Of a stretch of 64,000 nucleotides of DNA, positions 33,310-42,573 are shown one piece after another. Numbering within the stretch: the first letter of the stretch is position 1; each line of letters starts with the position of its first letter. The DNA is taken from the NCBI RefSeq assembly GCF_039542905.1, contig NZ_BAABIS010000001.1, positions 3,596,001-3,660,000 of the forward strand, written 5' to 3'. Below the pieces are notes generated by a model that had not been told where the DNA came from, ran no database searches, and was given only the letters and a program-made list of their open reading frames with translations. The stretch comes from Kitasatospora terrestris (GTDB lineage: Bacteria > Actinomycetota > Actinomycetes > Streptomycetales > Streptomycetaceae). Made by a program: the position numbers and the translations under genes.

Positions 33310-33801
33310 TCAGGCGGGCGGCGCCGGCAGGACGGGGAGCAGCTGACCGAGGAGGTCGTTGATCAGGCCGGTCAGCTGGTCGACGAGTTTCTGCAGGTCA
33401 CCCGGGTCCGGGGTGCCGCCGGCCGGTGGGGTGGCGGCGCTGAGGAGCTGGTTGATGAGGTCCTGCAGGGCGCCGAGGTCCAGGCCCTGGGGGGTGGCGC
33501 CCACCGGTGCCGAGCCGGCCGACACCGAGCCTGCGGTGGCCGAGCCGGTCGTGAGCGAGCCGGTCGGCGGGGAGCCGGTGAGGTGGGTGGGCGCGGTCGG
33601 CGCGGCGGGGAGGGCCGGGCGGTACGGATGGCCGGCGGCGAAGAGCGAGGCCGGCGGTGCGACGCCTGACATCGGGAAGGTCGCGCGGGGGTGGGACGCG
33701 TCGGTCGCGGCCGACGGGTTGGCGGGGGCCGCGGTGGCGGCAGTGGCGGCGGTGAGGCTCAGAGCCGCGGCGAGCGCGGCGGCCGCCCAGGTGGCACGCA
33801 T
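33310..33801 (-). CDS. Small secreted protein with amphipathic C-terminus
   Basis: 163 aa. ATG 33801 with AAAGGAA about 10 nt upstream gives a Sec-type signal peptide ending near ATAATAA. The middle is Thr/Ser/Gly/Ala-rich, with TGSPPTGSLTTGSATAGSVS. The C-terminal third has two Leu-rich amphipathic segments (LGALQDLINQLL, LQKLVDQLTGLINDLLGQLL) split by a Pro/Gly turn. No cysteine is seen in the mature part. Unknown family; surface assembly or membrane binding is possible but speculative. Confidence 0.65.
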   Translation of the reverse strand: MRATWAAAALAAALSLTAATAATAAPANPSAATDASHPRATFPMSGVAPPASLFAAGHPYRPALPAAPTAPTHLTGSPPTGSLTTGSATAGSVSAGSAPVGATPQGLDLGALQDLINQLLSAATPPAGGTPDPGDLQKLVDQLTGLINDLLGQLLPVLPAPPA

Positions 33802-33985
33802 GGTAAAGCCGTTCCTTTCAGCGGAGTTCAGGCTTTTCGCCTGCACCACACGTTGAGCCACCGCCGGGACGGGGGCCACCGTTCGTACGCCGAATGGTGC
33901 GGGCTCCGCCGAGGGCCGGTCGGGGAGCGGCCGGGGGGAACGGCCGGGGAGCGACCGGGAGCGACCGGGAACGGCCGGGCGGCGG

Positions 33986-34456
33986 TCAGCCGGTGGCGTC
34001 CTGCTGCTCGGGGCCGTCGTGGGCGGCACGGGCGTGCGCGGCGAGGGCGGCGAGGGCGAGGGCGGTGGACTCGTCGGGGTGGGCGGCGCGGTCGGTGCCG
34101 AGGAGGCGCAGGGCCCGGTCGGCGGCGTCCGGCGAGGGCCCGTCGGGGGTGAGGACGAGCCGGCCGTCGTGCCAGACGGCGGCGCGCTGGGGGCCGTCGG
34201 GGAGGACGGCTTCGAGGTAGGCGATCGGCGCCGACTTGGACCAGGCGGCGAAGCGGAGGGTGTTGCCGCCGGGGAAGCGCTTGAAGCCGAGGTCGGGGCC
34301 GCTGTCGGGCTGCTGCAGGGCGTCGTGGAGCCGGTCGGTCATCGGAATGAGCGCGAGGCCCTGGGCGAGGTCCACGACCCGGGCGGCCGGGACCTCGGCG
34401 GCGACCACCCGGAGCAGGTCGGCGGTGGCGATCATCGCGTTCAGTTCGTGTGACAT
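33986..34456 (-). CDS. Hypothetical protein, unknown
   Basis: 156 aa, soluble, no signal peptide. It begins MSHELNAMIATADLLRVVAAE and includes LGFKRFPGGNTLRFAAWSKS. The length and codon use fit a real gene. Divergent from mug with 108 bp between starts. I do not recognise a family. Confidence 0.6.
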   Translation of the reverse strand: MSHELNAMIATADLLRVVAAEVPAARVVDLAQGLALIPMTDRLHDALQQPDSGPDLGFKRFPGGNTLRFAAWSKSAPIAYLEAVLPDGPQRAAVWHDGRLVLTPDGPSPDAADRALRLLGTDRAAHPDESTALALAALAAHARAAHDGPEQQDATG

Positions 34457-34564
34457 CCCAATATTCTGCGCATCTCGGCGCCGGACGACAGGCGATTATT
34501 CGAACTGGTATCCATCGGGTCAACGAATGCCGTTGGTCCGGCCGGAACAGGGCAGAGTGGTGCC

Positions 34565-35131
34565 ATGACGACCGATCGTGCGAGACCGACCGCCGAGCAG
34601 CTGGCCGCCGCGCAGGACGCGACCATCGCGGACGTGGCGGCGCCGGGGCTGCGGGTGCTGTTCTGCGGGATCAATCCGGGGCTGTGGTCGGGGGCGACCG
34701 GGCACCATTTCGCCCGTCCGGGCAACCGGTTCTGGCCGGCGCTGCACCGGTCCGGCTTCACGCCGAGGCAGTTGCGGCCCGAGGAGCAGCAGGAGCTGCT
34801 GGCGCTGGGGCTGGGCATCACCAATGTGGTGGCCCGGACGACCGCGAAGGCGTCCGAACTGACCGCCGAGGAGTACCGGTCGGGCGGCGAGGCGCTGGTG
34901 GAGCGGGTGACCCGGCTGGCGCCGCGGGCGCTGGCGGTGCTGGGCATCGGCGCGTACCGGGCGGCGTTCGGCAGGCCGCACGCGGCGGTGGGCCGGCAGG
35001 TGGAGCGGATCGGCGACAGCGAGGTCTGGGTGCTGCCCAACCCCAGTGGCCTGAACGCGCATTACACGCTGGACGGGATCGCGGCGGAGTTCGCGAAGCT
35101 GCGCGAGGCGGTCGGCCCGGCCGACTCCTGA
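34565..35131 (+). CDS. mug: G/U mismatch-specific uracil-DNA glycosylase
   Basis: 188 aa. Removes uracil or ethenocytosine from mismatches to start base-excision repair. The catalytic FCGINPGLWSG and the wedge NPSGLNAHYT are both present. ATG 34565 has only a weak ribosome site. Confidence 0.92.
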   Translation: MTTDRARPTAEQLAAAQDATIADVAAPGLRVLFCGINPGLWSGATGHHFARPGNRFWPALHRSGFTPRQLRPEEQQELLALGLGITNVVARTTAKASELTAEEYRSGGEALVERVTRLAPRALAVLGIGAYRAAFGRPHAAVGRQVERIGDSEVWVLPNPSGLNAHYTLDGIAAEFAKLREAVGPADS

Positions 35132-35161
35132 GGGCGACGCCGCGAGGGCGCCGGCCACCTG

Positions 35162-35229
35162 CCCGGACGCCCAGCCGACCCGGACGCCCAGCCGACTCGG
35201 GCGCTCAGCCGGCCCGGACGCTCAGCGGG
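35162..35229. repeat. 17-bp tandem repeat, four copies
   Basis: Units start at 35162, 35179, 35196 and 35213. The first two are identical (CCCGGACGCCCAGCCGA); the third and fourth differ at a few bases. A partial fifth follows. The repeat fills the mug-lysR gap and its last copy reaches across the lysR stop codon. Confidence 0.75.
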
Positions 35230-36142
35230 CCCGGGTGAGGCCCGGCGGCAGCGGGACGGAGCGCAGTTCACGGATGGCGGCACGGACGGCCGCGGTCCGG
35301 GCGAGTTCGGGGGTGGTGACGTAGCCGACCTGGCGGGTGGGCGGCCGGGGGCCGAGGTCGGTGACGGCGAGGCCCTGCGGCGGGTTGGCGAGGGTGAGCA
35401 TCGGCATGATCGCCATGCCGACGCCCTGGGCGGCCAGCGAGAGCACCACGGTGTCGTCGGCGACGTTGATGGTGGCGGACGGGATCCAGTCCTGCCTCCC
35501 CCACCAACTCCTGGTGTAGGAGCCGCAGTTCTCGTCCCAGTCGACGAGGGGGAGGCTGCGCGGGTCGGGGTGTCCGGCCGGGTGGGCGAGTGCGTACGAC
35601 TCGGTGAAGAGCGGGGCGGCGAGCAGGCCGGGGACGGCGGCGGTGTCGGCGTCGAGGGTGGCGAGGCCGAGGTCGGCCCGGCCGTCGGCGACCTCGCCGG
35701 CGGTGCCGCGGCCGATCTCGCGGACGATCCGCACCTCGGGGGTGAGCTGCGGGTGCCGTTCGGCGAGCCGGGTCAGGACGGCGGGCAGCAGCTGGGCGGC
35801 GACGCTGCGGAAGGCCGCGATCCGCAGCGGGCCGGCGATCCGGGCGGATTCGGTCGCGCGGGCCTCCGCGGGCAGCAGCTCCAGCAGCCGCAGGATCCGG
35901 CGGGCGTGTCCGACCACGCGCTCCCCGGCGGGGGTCGGGGTGGCGCCGCCACGGCCGCGCTCGAACAGGACGGCGCCGAGTTTGCGTTCGCAGCCGCGGA
36001 CGGCGTGCGAGACCGCGGACTGGGTCAGGCCCAGGCTCGCGGCGGCGGCGGTGAAGCCGCCCTCGTGCGCGACGGCGACGAGGACGCGGAGTTCCTGCGG
36101 GGCGAGTTCGGTGGCCACGGACGGCAATCTACCTGCATCCAT
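35222..36142 (-). CDS. LysR-family transcriptional regulator
   Basis: 306 aa. The N-terminal winged HTH (AASLGLTQSAVSHAVRGCE) and a periplasmic-binding-like effector domain are clear. ATG 36142 has a weak ribosome site; GTG 36118 would shorten it by 8 residues. Divergent from the oxidoreductase gene it probably controls. The stop lies inside a tandem repeat. Confidence 0.88.
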   Translation of the reverse strand: MDAGRLPSVATELAPQELRVLVAVAHEGGFTAAAASLGLTQSAVSHAVRGCERKLGAVLFERGRGGATPTPAGERVVGHARRILRLLELLPAEARATESARIAGPLRIAAFRSVAAQLLPAVLTRLAERHPQLTPEVRIVREIGRGTAGEVADGRADLGLATLDADTAAVPGLLAAPLFTESYALAHPAGHPDPRSLPLVDWDENCGSYTRSWWGRQDWIPSATINVADDTVVLSLAAQGVGMAIMPMLTLANPPQGLAVTDLGPRPPTRQVGYVTTPELARTAAVRAAIRELRSVPLPPGLTRAR

Positions 36143-36158
36143 GAGCAGGATTCATGGA
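36138..36158. promoter_or_regulatory. Candidate LysR operator
   Basis: TCCATGA-N7-TCATGGA, a perfect 7-7-7 dyad containing a T-N11-A core, the LysR signature. It overlaps the ATG at 36142, which favours the downstream GTG start or autorepression. Confidence 0.55.
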
Positions 36159-36300
36159 AGGGCGGCAGCCATCGACGCGGCGGGCTGCCCGGCGCCGCGA
36201 CGGCTTCCTACGGTGGTCACCGACCCCGGCGCCGGTCCCGGCACCGATCGCGGCGCCGGTCCCGCCGGCGCTCCCACCACCACTCCCCCGGAGGCATGTC

Positions 36301-37290
36301 ATGCCCGTCACCGCCCACGCCGTCCACCAGGTCGCCCGCCCGCAGGGCATGCCCGGCGCCGAGCACTTCGCATTCGTCACCGAGCGGCTGCCCGCCCTGG
36401 TGGAGGGCACCGCGCTGGTCGAGAACCTGTACCTGTCGGTCGACCCGTACATGCGGGAGGAGATGGACGGCGGCTGGGCGCTGGGCGCGCCGCTGGAGGG
36501 CCGGGCGATCGGCCGGGTGGTGGAGTCCTGCTCGGACGCACTGCCGGTCGGCGCGCTGCTCTTCCACCGCAAGGGCTGGCGGACCCACGCGGTGGTCTCC
36601 CCCGCCGAGGCGCGCCCGCTGGTGGAGCTGCCCGGTGTGCCGCTCAGCGCGCACCTGGGGATCCTCGGCGGGACCGGGCTGTCGGCCTGGGTCGGGCTGA
36701 CCCGGATCGCCCGGCTGCAGCCCGGCGAGGACCTGTTCGTCTCCGCCGCGGCCGGCGGCGTGGGCACCGCCGCCGGGCAGCTCGCCCGGCTGCTGGGCGC
36801 CCGCCGGGTGGTCGGCAGCGCGGGCAGCGCCGCCAAGGTGGAGCACCTGACCGAGCGCCTGGGCTTCGACGCCGCCTTCGACTACCACGACGGCCCGGTG
36901 ACCGGACTGCTGCGCCGGGCCGCGCCGGACGGGCTCGACGTCTACCTGGACAACGTCGGCGGCGACCACCTGGAGGCGGCGATCGACGTGCTGCGCGACC
37001 ACGGCCGGATCGCCTGGTGCGGCGCGGTCGCCCAGTACAACGGCACCGAGCCGCCGAGCGCGCCGCGCAACCTCTACGACGTGGTCGGCAAGAGCCTGCG
37101 ACTGGAGGGCTTCCTGGTCCGCGAGCACCTGGACGCGCAGCAGGAGTTGAACGACTTCCTGGCCCCGCACCTGCGGTCCGGGGCGGTGGTGTCGGACGAG
37201 ACCGTGGTGGAGGGCTTCGACCGGGTGGTGGAGGCGTTCCTGGGCGTGCTGCGCGGGGCCAACACCGGCAAGATGCTGGTCCGGCTCTGA
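36301..37290 (+). CDS. NADP-dependent oxidoreductase of the MDR family (curcumin/alkenal reductase type)
   Basis: Zinc-free medium-chain reductase of 329 aa. The Rossmann motif AAAGGVGTAAGQLARLLGA and substrate-family signature DNVGGDHLEAAID are visible; the pattern matches alkenal/one oxidoreductases. ATG 36301 has GGAGG 7 nt upstream. Probable target of the divergent LysR regulator. Confidence 0.88.
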   Translation: MPVTAHAVHQVARPQGMPGAEHFAFVTERLPALVEGTALVENLYLSVDPYMREEMDGGWALGAPLEGRAIGRVVESCSDALPVGALLFHRKGWRTHAVVSPAEARPLVELPGVPLSAHLGILGGTGLSAWVGLTRIARLQPGEDLFVSAAAGGVGTAAGQLARLLGARRVVGSAGSAAKVEHLTERLGFDAAFDYHDGPVTGLLRRAAPDGLDVYLDNVGGDHLEAAIDVLRDHGRIAWCGAVAQYNGTEPPSAPRNLYDVVGKSLRLEGFLVREHLDAQQELNDFLAPHLRSGAVVSDETVVEGFDRVVEAFLGVLRGANTGKMLVRL

Positions 37291-37314
37291 CCGGTGCGCA
37301 CGGCGCGCGGCGGC

Positions 37315-37716
37315 TCAGCGGCCGGCGAAGCCCTCGTCGCTGGCGACGATCTCGCGGCCCAGCGGTGCGATCGAGATCGGGATCATCTTCAGGTTCGCCC
37401 AGCCGAACGGGATGCCGATGATCGACAGGAAGAGCGGGATGCTGGTGGCGACGTGCGCGATCGCCAGCCACCAGCCGGCGAAGACGAACCAGATCACGTT
37501 GCCGACGCAGGACGGCGCGCCGGCGTCCGGCTTCTCCACCGTCGTCCGCCCGAACGGCCACAGCACGTAGCCCGCGATCCGGAAGGACGCGATGCCGAAC
37601 GGGATGGTGATGATCAGGATGCAGCAGATGATGCCCGCCACCGCGTAGGCGATGGCCATCCAGATGCCACAGAAGAGCAGCCAGATCACGTTGAGGACGA
37701 AACCGATCACCTTCAT
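37315..37716 (-). CDS. YccF-domain inner membrane protein
   Basis: 133 aa with two YccF units (LNVIWLLFCGIWMA, GNVIWFVFAGWWLA) and about four membrane helices. Function unknown in the family. Converges with the oxidoreductase gene. Confidence 0.9.
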   Translation of the reverse strand: MKVIGFVLNVIWLLFCGIWMAIAYAVAGIICCILIITIPFGIASFRIAGYVLWPFGRTTVEKPDAGAPSCVGNVIWFVFAGWWLAIAHVATSIPLFLSIIGIPFGWANLKMIPISIAPLGREIVASDEGFAGR

Positions 37717-37758
37717 GGGATCAGCTTTCCATGCCGGGCGTCCCGGCGCTCGGCCGCG

Positions 37759-38022
37759 CTAGCGCTTCGCGCGGCGCCTCGCGGCGAGCCAGCCGATGGC
37801 GGCGCCGACCACCAGGGTGACGGCCAGGACCACCCAGAGCGGCATGGTCACATTGGCGACCCACAGGGTGATCTGCACGGAGTCCGTGTTCACCGCGATG
37901 AACCAGATCGCCAGCACGGCCAGGACCGCGATCCCGACGGTGCGCATCCGGTACTCGCGCCCGCCGACGGTGACGCTCGACCGACGCTGCGAGTCGGTGG
38001 TTTTGTCAGCCATACCTACCAT
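37759..38022 (-). CDS. LapA/DUF1049-like small membrane protein
   Basis: 87 aa with two membrane helices and a basic C-terminus (LAARRRAKR). The pattern VQITLWVANVTMPLWVVLAVTLVVG fits the LapA domain. The start could be ATG 38022 or 38013; neither has a good ribosome site. Confidence 0.7.
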   Translation of the reverse strand: MVGMADKTTDSQRRSSVTVGGREYRMRTVGIAVLAVLAIWFIAVNTDSVQITLWVANVTMPLWVVLAVTLVVGAAIGWLAARRRAKR

Positions 38023-38090
38023 TATCGGTCGATATCACCGATTCGCAGGGCAGGGAGACCGGGCTCAGGCACCCCCGCCGGGAACCGGGC

Positions 38091-38327
38091 TCAGGTGCCG
38101 GCCCCGGGGAGCAGCAGCAGCCGCTCGGGGTCGTACGGCATCCAGTGCTCGCCGGTGCGCAGGGCGTGGACGCGGCACCACGGGGTGCCGTCGTCGGGCT
38201 GCCACCAGGCGTTGATCCGGCCGAGCGCCCAGGTGCCGTCCTCGCGGTGGATCTCGACCGGTTGGTAGACCCGACGGATCTCGGTCTCCGGTGGCTGCCA
38301 GTCCTGCCAGTCCTCGTTGTGTCCCAC
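38091..38327 (-). CDS. Small hypothetical protein
   Basis: 78 aa from GTG 38327. Aromatic-rich, with WALGRINAWWQPDDGTPWCRV; cytoplasmic. Looks like a conserved streptomycete protein, but I do not recognise the family. Start is uncertain. Confidence 0.6.
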   Translation of the reverse strand: MGHNEDWQDWQPPETEIRRVYQPVEIHREDGTWALGRINAWWQPDDGTPWCRVHALRTGEHWMPYDPERLLLLPGAGT

Positions 38328-38337
38328 CCGAACGACT

Positions 38338-38351
38338 CTACAGACCTGTAG
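38338..38351. promoter_or_regulatory. Palindrome between a small gene and the phosphatase gene
   Basis: CTACAGACCTGTAG has perfect 6-bp arms and a 2-bp centre. It lies 11 bp before the GTG of the small hypothetical gene; possible repressor site. Confidence 0.35.
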
Positions 38352-38412
38352 TAGATGCACGAAGCTGTTCGGCCTAGGGTCCGTCAGAACGCGTCCCTCG
38401 CGCCCGACGCTT

Positions 38413-38434
38413 GTTCGACCGCAGGACACCCTCG
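38413..38434 (+). promoter_or_regulatory. Possible PHO box upstream of the phosphatase gene
   Basis: Two adjacent 11-nt units, GTTCGACCGCA and GGACACCCTCG, partly resemble the streptomycete PhoP direct repeat (GTTCACCCGGC). Another GTTCAC lies about 10 nt downstream. The second unit is weak. Confidence 0.35.
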
Positions 38435-38544
38435 GGCCGCAGCGTGTTCACGTGCCGCTCCTAGCGTCGCACCGCCCGGGTGTTCCCCGGGTGCGCGCGC
38501 GGTGGGCAAGGCCGGGTGCGCCGAGCGTCGAGGAGACGTCAGAC

Positions 38545-40092
38545 ATGCAGCGCAAGGCCTTCAAGGCCGCCATGGTGGTCGCTCTGGCGAGCACCATGGT
38601 CGGGGGTGCGGCCGTCGCCGCCTATTCCGAGCCTTCGGACCAGAACGACTACAGCTACGGGCGCGACGACCGGGGCGACCGCCACGGCGAGATCCGCAAC
38701 GTCATCTACCTGCTCGGCGACGGCATGGGCCGCACCCACGTCACCGCGGGCCGCGACCGTTTCTACGGCGCCTCCGGCCGCCTGAACATGGAGCGCCTGC
38801 CGTACGTCGGCCAGGTCGCCACCTTCGCGGTGGAGAAGGGCACCAACAAGCCCGCCCTGGTCACCGACTCGGCCAGCTCGGCGACCGCCTGGTCGTCCGG
38901 CGTGAAGACCTACAACGCGGCGCTCGGCGTGGACGCGTACGAGAAGCGCGTCGCCACGCTGATGGAGCAGGCCAAGGCGGCGGGCTTCGCCACCGGCAAC
39001 GTCTCCACCGCGGAGATCACCGACGCCACCCCGGCCGGCGAGTTCAGCCACGTGCTGCTGCGCGGCTGCCAGGGCCCGTCCTACTCGGACGCGGCCTGCC
39101 TGCCGAAGAACGCGGACGGCACCTTCGAGGCCAAGCCGGCCGACTCCACCCTGATCACCCCGGTCGCCGAGCAGATCGCCCGCAACGGCACGGCCGACGT
39201 GATCCTCGGCGGCGGCCTGGCCCGGTTCGAGCCGGACGACCAGAAGGCGCTGGAGGCCCAGGGCTACCAGGTGCTCGGCAGCTTCGGCGACGCCGCGCTG
39301 CCCGCCCAGTCCGCCGCCAGCCAGAAGGTCGCCACCAAGGCCGACCTCGACGCGGCCAAGGGCAAGAAGGTCGTCGGCCTGTTCAACCGCGGCAACCTGA
39401 CGGTGGAGACGGCCAAGGCCGCGCTGCCGGCCGGCGCCCCGGAGAAGTCCGAGCCGACCCTCTCGGACATGACCACCAAGGCCATCGACCTGCTGTCGAA
39501 GAAGAACAAGAAGGGCTTCTTCCTGCAGATCGAGGGCGCCCAGATCGACAAGCGCTCGCACGCCAACGACGCCACCCAGACCCTGGGCGAGATCAAGGCG
39601 TTCGACGACGCGGTGGCCAAGGCCGTGGACTTCGCCAAGAAGGACGGCCACACCCTGGTGATCGTCACGGCCGACCACGAGTGCGCCGGCTTCAACATCA
39701 TCGAGAAGGGCACCTTCACCAACGCCGAGGCGGCCGCCCCGCCCACCAACACCGACGCGGGCAACCCGGCCAACAACGGTTCGCCGGCCCGCACCTCGGG
39801 CAACGTGAAGGACGCGCTCCGCTCGACCGGCCCGGTCAACGGCGCCGGCTCGAAGGACCCGAAGAACTTCGCCCCGGCCACCTTCCGCACCCCGGACGAC
39901 GCGGCCGACGTCAAGGACGGCTCGCCCGAGGCCAGCCTCTGGCTGACCTACCTGTCCGGCAACCACACCGGCGCCGACGTGCCGATCTTCGCGTACGGCC
40001 CCGGCGGCCAGCGCTTCGCCGCCAGCCAGGACAACACCGAGCTGTACGGCAAGGTGTACCGCGCGCTCTTCAACCGGGCCCCGCAGCGCTGA
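38545..40092 (+). CDS. phoA: Secreted alkaline phosphatase (PhoA type)
   Basis: 515 aa. ATG 38545 has GAGGAGA upstream; a signal peptide precedes AYSEPSDQ. Metal and catalytic motifs are present: LLGDGMG, TDSASSATAW (nucleophile Ser), EGAQIDKRSH and VTADHECAG. It releases phosphate outside the cell from organic esters. A possible PHO box lies upstream. The regions rich in Asn/Thr late in the protein look like a surface insertion. Confidence 0.92.
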   Translation: MQRKAFKAAMVVALASTMVGGAAVAAYSEPSDQNDYSYGRDDRGDRHGEIRNVIYLLGDGMGRTHVTAGRDRFYGASGRLNMERLPYVGQVATFAVEKGTNKPALVTDSASSATAWSSGVKTYNAALGVDAYEKRVATLMEQAKAAGFATGNVSTAEITDATPAGEFSHVLLRGCQGPSYSDAACLPKNADGTFEAKPADSTLITPVAEQIARNGTADVILGGGLARFEPDDQKALEAQGYQVLGSFGDAALPAQSAASQKVATKADLDAAKGKKVVGLFNRGNLTVETAKAALPAGAPEKSEPTLSDMTTKAIDLLSKKNKKGFFLQIEGAQIDKRSHANDATQTLGEIKAFDDAVAKAVDFAKKDGHTLVIVTADHECAGFNIIEKGTFTNAEAAAPPTNTDAGNPANNGSPARTSGNVKDALRSTGPVNGAGSKDPKNFAPATFRTPDDAADVKDGSPEASLWLTYLSGNHTGADVPIFAYGPGGQRFAASQDNTELYGKVYRALFNRAPQR

Positions 40093-40179
40093 CGCACCGG
40101 CACTGGCCCGAAGCCCGACCGGGGCCGGGAGGCGTCCGTCCTCCCGGCCCCGCCGCCACCTGCCCAGGAGAGCACCGCC

Positions 40180-40695
40180 ATGAAGCACCCCGTCCGTACC
40201 GCCACCGTGCTGGCCGCCTTGGCGTTCGGCCTGCTCACCGGCTGCTCCGACGGCGGCGAGCCCGCCGAGCCGGCGCCCCCGGCCTCGCCGAGCGCCGTCG
40301 CGCTGCCCGCGCCGAAGCAGATCGCCGCGCCCGCCTCCGTGCTGGCCACCCCGGCGAAGCCCGGCGAGGTGCGGGTCGAGCCGGGCCCCTTCACCGACCG
40401 GGTGGCCTTCACCGGGCTCGCCCTGGACAAGGGCTCGACCGTGAAGGGGCACCTGACGATCACCTCCGACGTCAGCGACGTGCTCGCGCTGGAGGTGCGC
40501 GCCGGCTTCTACGACGCGGCCGGACACCTGGTCGGCAGTGGTGTCTTCCACTACCAGGAGGAGGAGGCCGCCACCGGCGAGCACGACGGCCCGCGCGCCG
40601 CCGACGGGGGCATCGACTTCTCGCTGCCCGCCGAGAAGCTCACCGGCACGCCGGTCGGCGTGGTGCTCACCCTGCCGGTGCTGGTCAACGAGTGA
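40180..40695 (+). CDS. Small lipoprotein, unknown
   Basis: 171 aa. The signal peptide ends in the lipobox LLTGC; AGGAGA lies 11 nt before ATG 40180. The mature part has a Pro/Ala linker and a beta-rich domain with GFYDAAGHLVGSG. Follows phoA by 87 bp and may be cotranscribed. Confidence 0.65.
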   Translation: MKHPVRTATVLAALAFGLLTGCSDGGEPAEPAPPASPSAVALPAPKQIAAPASVLATPAKPGEVRVEPGPFTDRVAFTGLALDKGSTVKGHLTITSDVSDVLALEVRAGFYDAAGHLVGSGVFHYQEEEAATGEHDGPRAADGGIDFSLPAEKLTGTPVGVVLTLPVLVNE

Positions 40696-40760
40696 ACGGC
40701 GGCCTGTTCGGCACGGCCCCGGTGGCCCGGGGCGCCGGGCGGCGCCCGGGAGGGCGGCGG

Positions 40761-42467
40761 CTAGCGGATGGCCTCGGTGTCGTTCTGCAGGTGGTCCAGC
40801 TCGGCGATCTCCGGGTGGTGCAGGTCGAACGCCGGGCACTCGGAGCGGATCCGCGGCAGCGTGTGGAAGTTGTGGCGCGGCGGCGGGCAGGAGGTCGCCC
40901 ACTCCAGCGAGCGGCCGTACCCCCACGGGTCGTCCTCGGTCACCAGCGGCGCCCGGCGGCGGGTCAGCCAGACGTTGTACAGGAACGGCAGGGTGGACAG
41001 GCCGAGCAGGAAGGAGCCGATGGTCGAGATGGTGTTGAGCGTGGTGAAGCCGTCGGTGGAGAGGTAGTCGGCGTACCGGCGGGGCATGCCCTCGGCGCCC
41101 AGCCAGTGCTGCACCAGGAAGGTGGTGTGGAAGCCGACGAACAGCGTCCAGAAGTGGACCGCGCCCAGCCGCTCGTCGAGCATCCGGCCGGTCATCTTCG
41201 GCCACCAGAAGTAGAAGCCCGCGAACATCGCGAAGACCACCGTGCCGAAGACCACGTAGTGGAAGTGGGCCACCACGAAGTAGCTGTCGGAGACGTGGAA
41301 GTCGATCGGCGGCGAGGCCAGCAGAACGCCCGTCAGGCCGCCGAACAGGAAGGTCACCAGGAAGCCGATCGACCACAGCATCGGTGACTCGAAGCTCAGC
41401 GAGCCCTGCCACATGGTGCCGATCCAGTTGAAGAACTTCACCCCGGTGGGCACGGCGATCAGCAGCGTCATGAAGGAGAAGAACGGCAGCAGCACCTGGC
41501 CGGTGACGAACATGTGGTGCGCCCAGACCGTCACCGACAGGCCGGTGATCGCGATCGTGGCGGCGATCAGGCCGGAGTAGCCGAAGATCGGCTTGCGGCT
41601 GAAGACCGGGATGATCTCGGTGACGATGCCGAAGAACGGCAGCGCGATGATGTACACCTCGGGGTGGCCGAAGAACCAGAACAGGTGCTGCCAGAGGATC
41701 GGCCCGCCGTTCGCGGGGTCGAAGACGTGCGCGCCGAACTTGCGGTCGGCCTCCAGGCAGAGCAGTGCGGCGGCCAGCACCGGGAAGGCGAACAGCACCA
41801 GGATGCTGGTGAACAGGATGTTCCAGGTGAAGATCGACATCCGGAACATGGTCATCCCCGGCGCCCGCAGGCAGGCGATCGTGGTGATGAAGTTGACCGA
41901 GCCGAGGATGGTGCCGAAGCCGGAGAACGCCAGGCCCATGATCCACAGGTCGGCGCCGACCAGCGGCGAGTGGACCTCGCTGTTCAGCGGCGCGTAGGCG
42001 AACCAGCCGAAGTCGGCGGCGCCGTCCGGGGTGAGGAAGCCGCCGACCGCGATCAGGCTGCCGAACAGGTAGAACCAGTAGGCCAGGGCGTTCAGCCGGG
42101 GGAAGGCGACGTCCGGGGCGCCGATCTGCAGCGGCATGAACCAGTTGGCGAAGCCCGCGAAGAGCGGGGTCGCGAACATCAGCAGCATGATCGTGCCGTG
42201 CATGGTGAACGCCTGGTTGAACTGCTCGTTCGAGAGGATCTGCGTCCCCGGACGGGCCAGCTCGGCGCGCATGACCAGGGCGAGGACGCCGCCGACCAGG
42301 AAGAAGGCGAACGAGGTCGCCATGTAGAGGGTGCCGATCTGCTTGTGATCGGTGGTGGTCAGCCAGCGCACCAGCGCCCGGCCGCCCCGGCGCCGGCGGC
42401 CGGGCCACCGGCGCGGCTTCGGCGGCCGGGGCGGCGCACCCATGGATTCGCTCGGCAGGATCGTCAC
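40761..42467 (-). CDS. ctaD: Cytochrome c oxidase subunit I, solitary copy
   Basis: Heme-copper oxidase subunit of 568 aa with 12 membrane helices. Ligand histidines are in place: [23 protein letters not shown] and VAHFHYV. GTG 42467 with GAGGGG upstream is preferred over TTG 42503. The usual neighbours (subunits II, III, heme biosynthesis, qcr) are absent, so this looks like a second subunit I. Confidence 0.93.
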   Translation of the reverse strand: MTILPSESMGAPPRPPKPRRWPGRRRRGGRALVRWLTTTDHKQIGTLYMATSFAFFLVGGVLALVMRAELARPGTQILSNEQFNQAFTMHGTIMLLMFATPLFAGFANWFMPLQIGAPDVAFPRLNALAYWFYLFGSLIAVGGFLTPDGAADFGWFAYAPLNSEVHSPLVGADLWIMGLAFSGFGTILGSVNFITTIACLRAPGMTMFRMSIFTWNILFTSILVLFAFPVLAAALLCLEADRKFGAHVFDPANGGPILWQHLFWFFGHPEVYIIALPFFGIVTEIIPVFSRKPIFGYSGLIAATIAITGLSVTVWAHHMFVTGQVLLPFFSFMTLLIAVPTGVKFFNWIGTMWQGSLSFESPMLWSIGFLVTFLFGGLTGVLLASPPIDFHVSDSYFVVAHFHYVVFGTVVFAMFAGFYFWWPKMTGRMLDERLGAVHFWTLFVGFHTTFLVQHWLGAEGMPRRYADYLSTDGFTTLNTISTIGSFLLGLSTLPFLYNVWLTRRRAPLVTEDDPWGYGRSLEWATSCPPPRHNFHTLPRIRSECPAFDLHHPEIAELDHLQNDTEAIR

Positions 42468-42573
42468 CGCAGCACCCCTCAGCGTCGCCGGGTAGTCGGT
42501 CAAGCACTACCAGTGACGGGTGGTCGGGTGCGGTGGCGCGCCCTAGGGGGTCACCCGGTCGGCCGCAGCGCGG

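Noticed and set aside
38539..42507. Antisense frame of 1322 codons across phoA and ctaD
   Set aside because: Covers two well-identified genes and shows no protein family.
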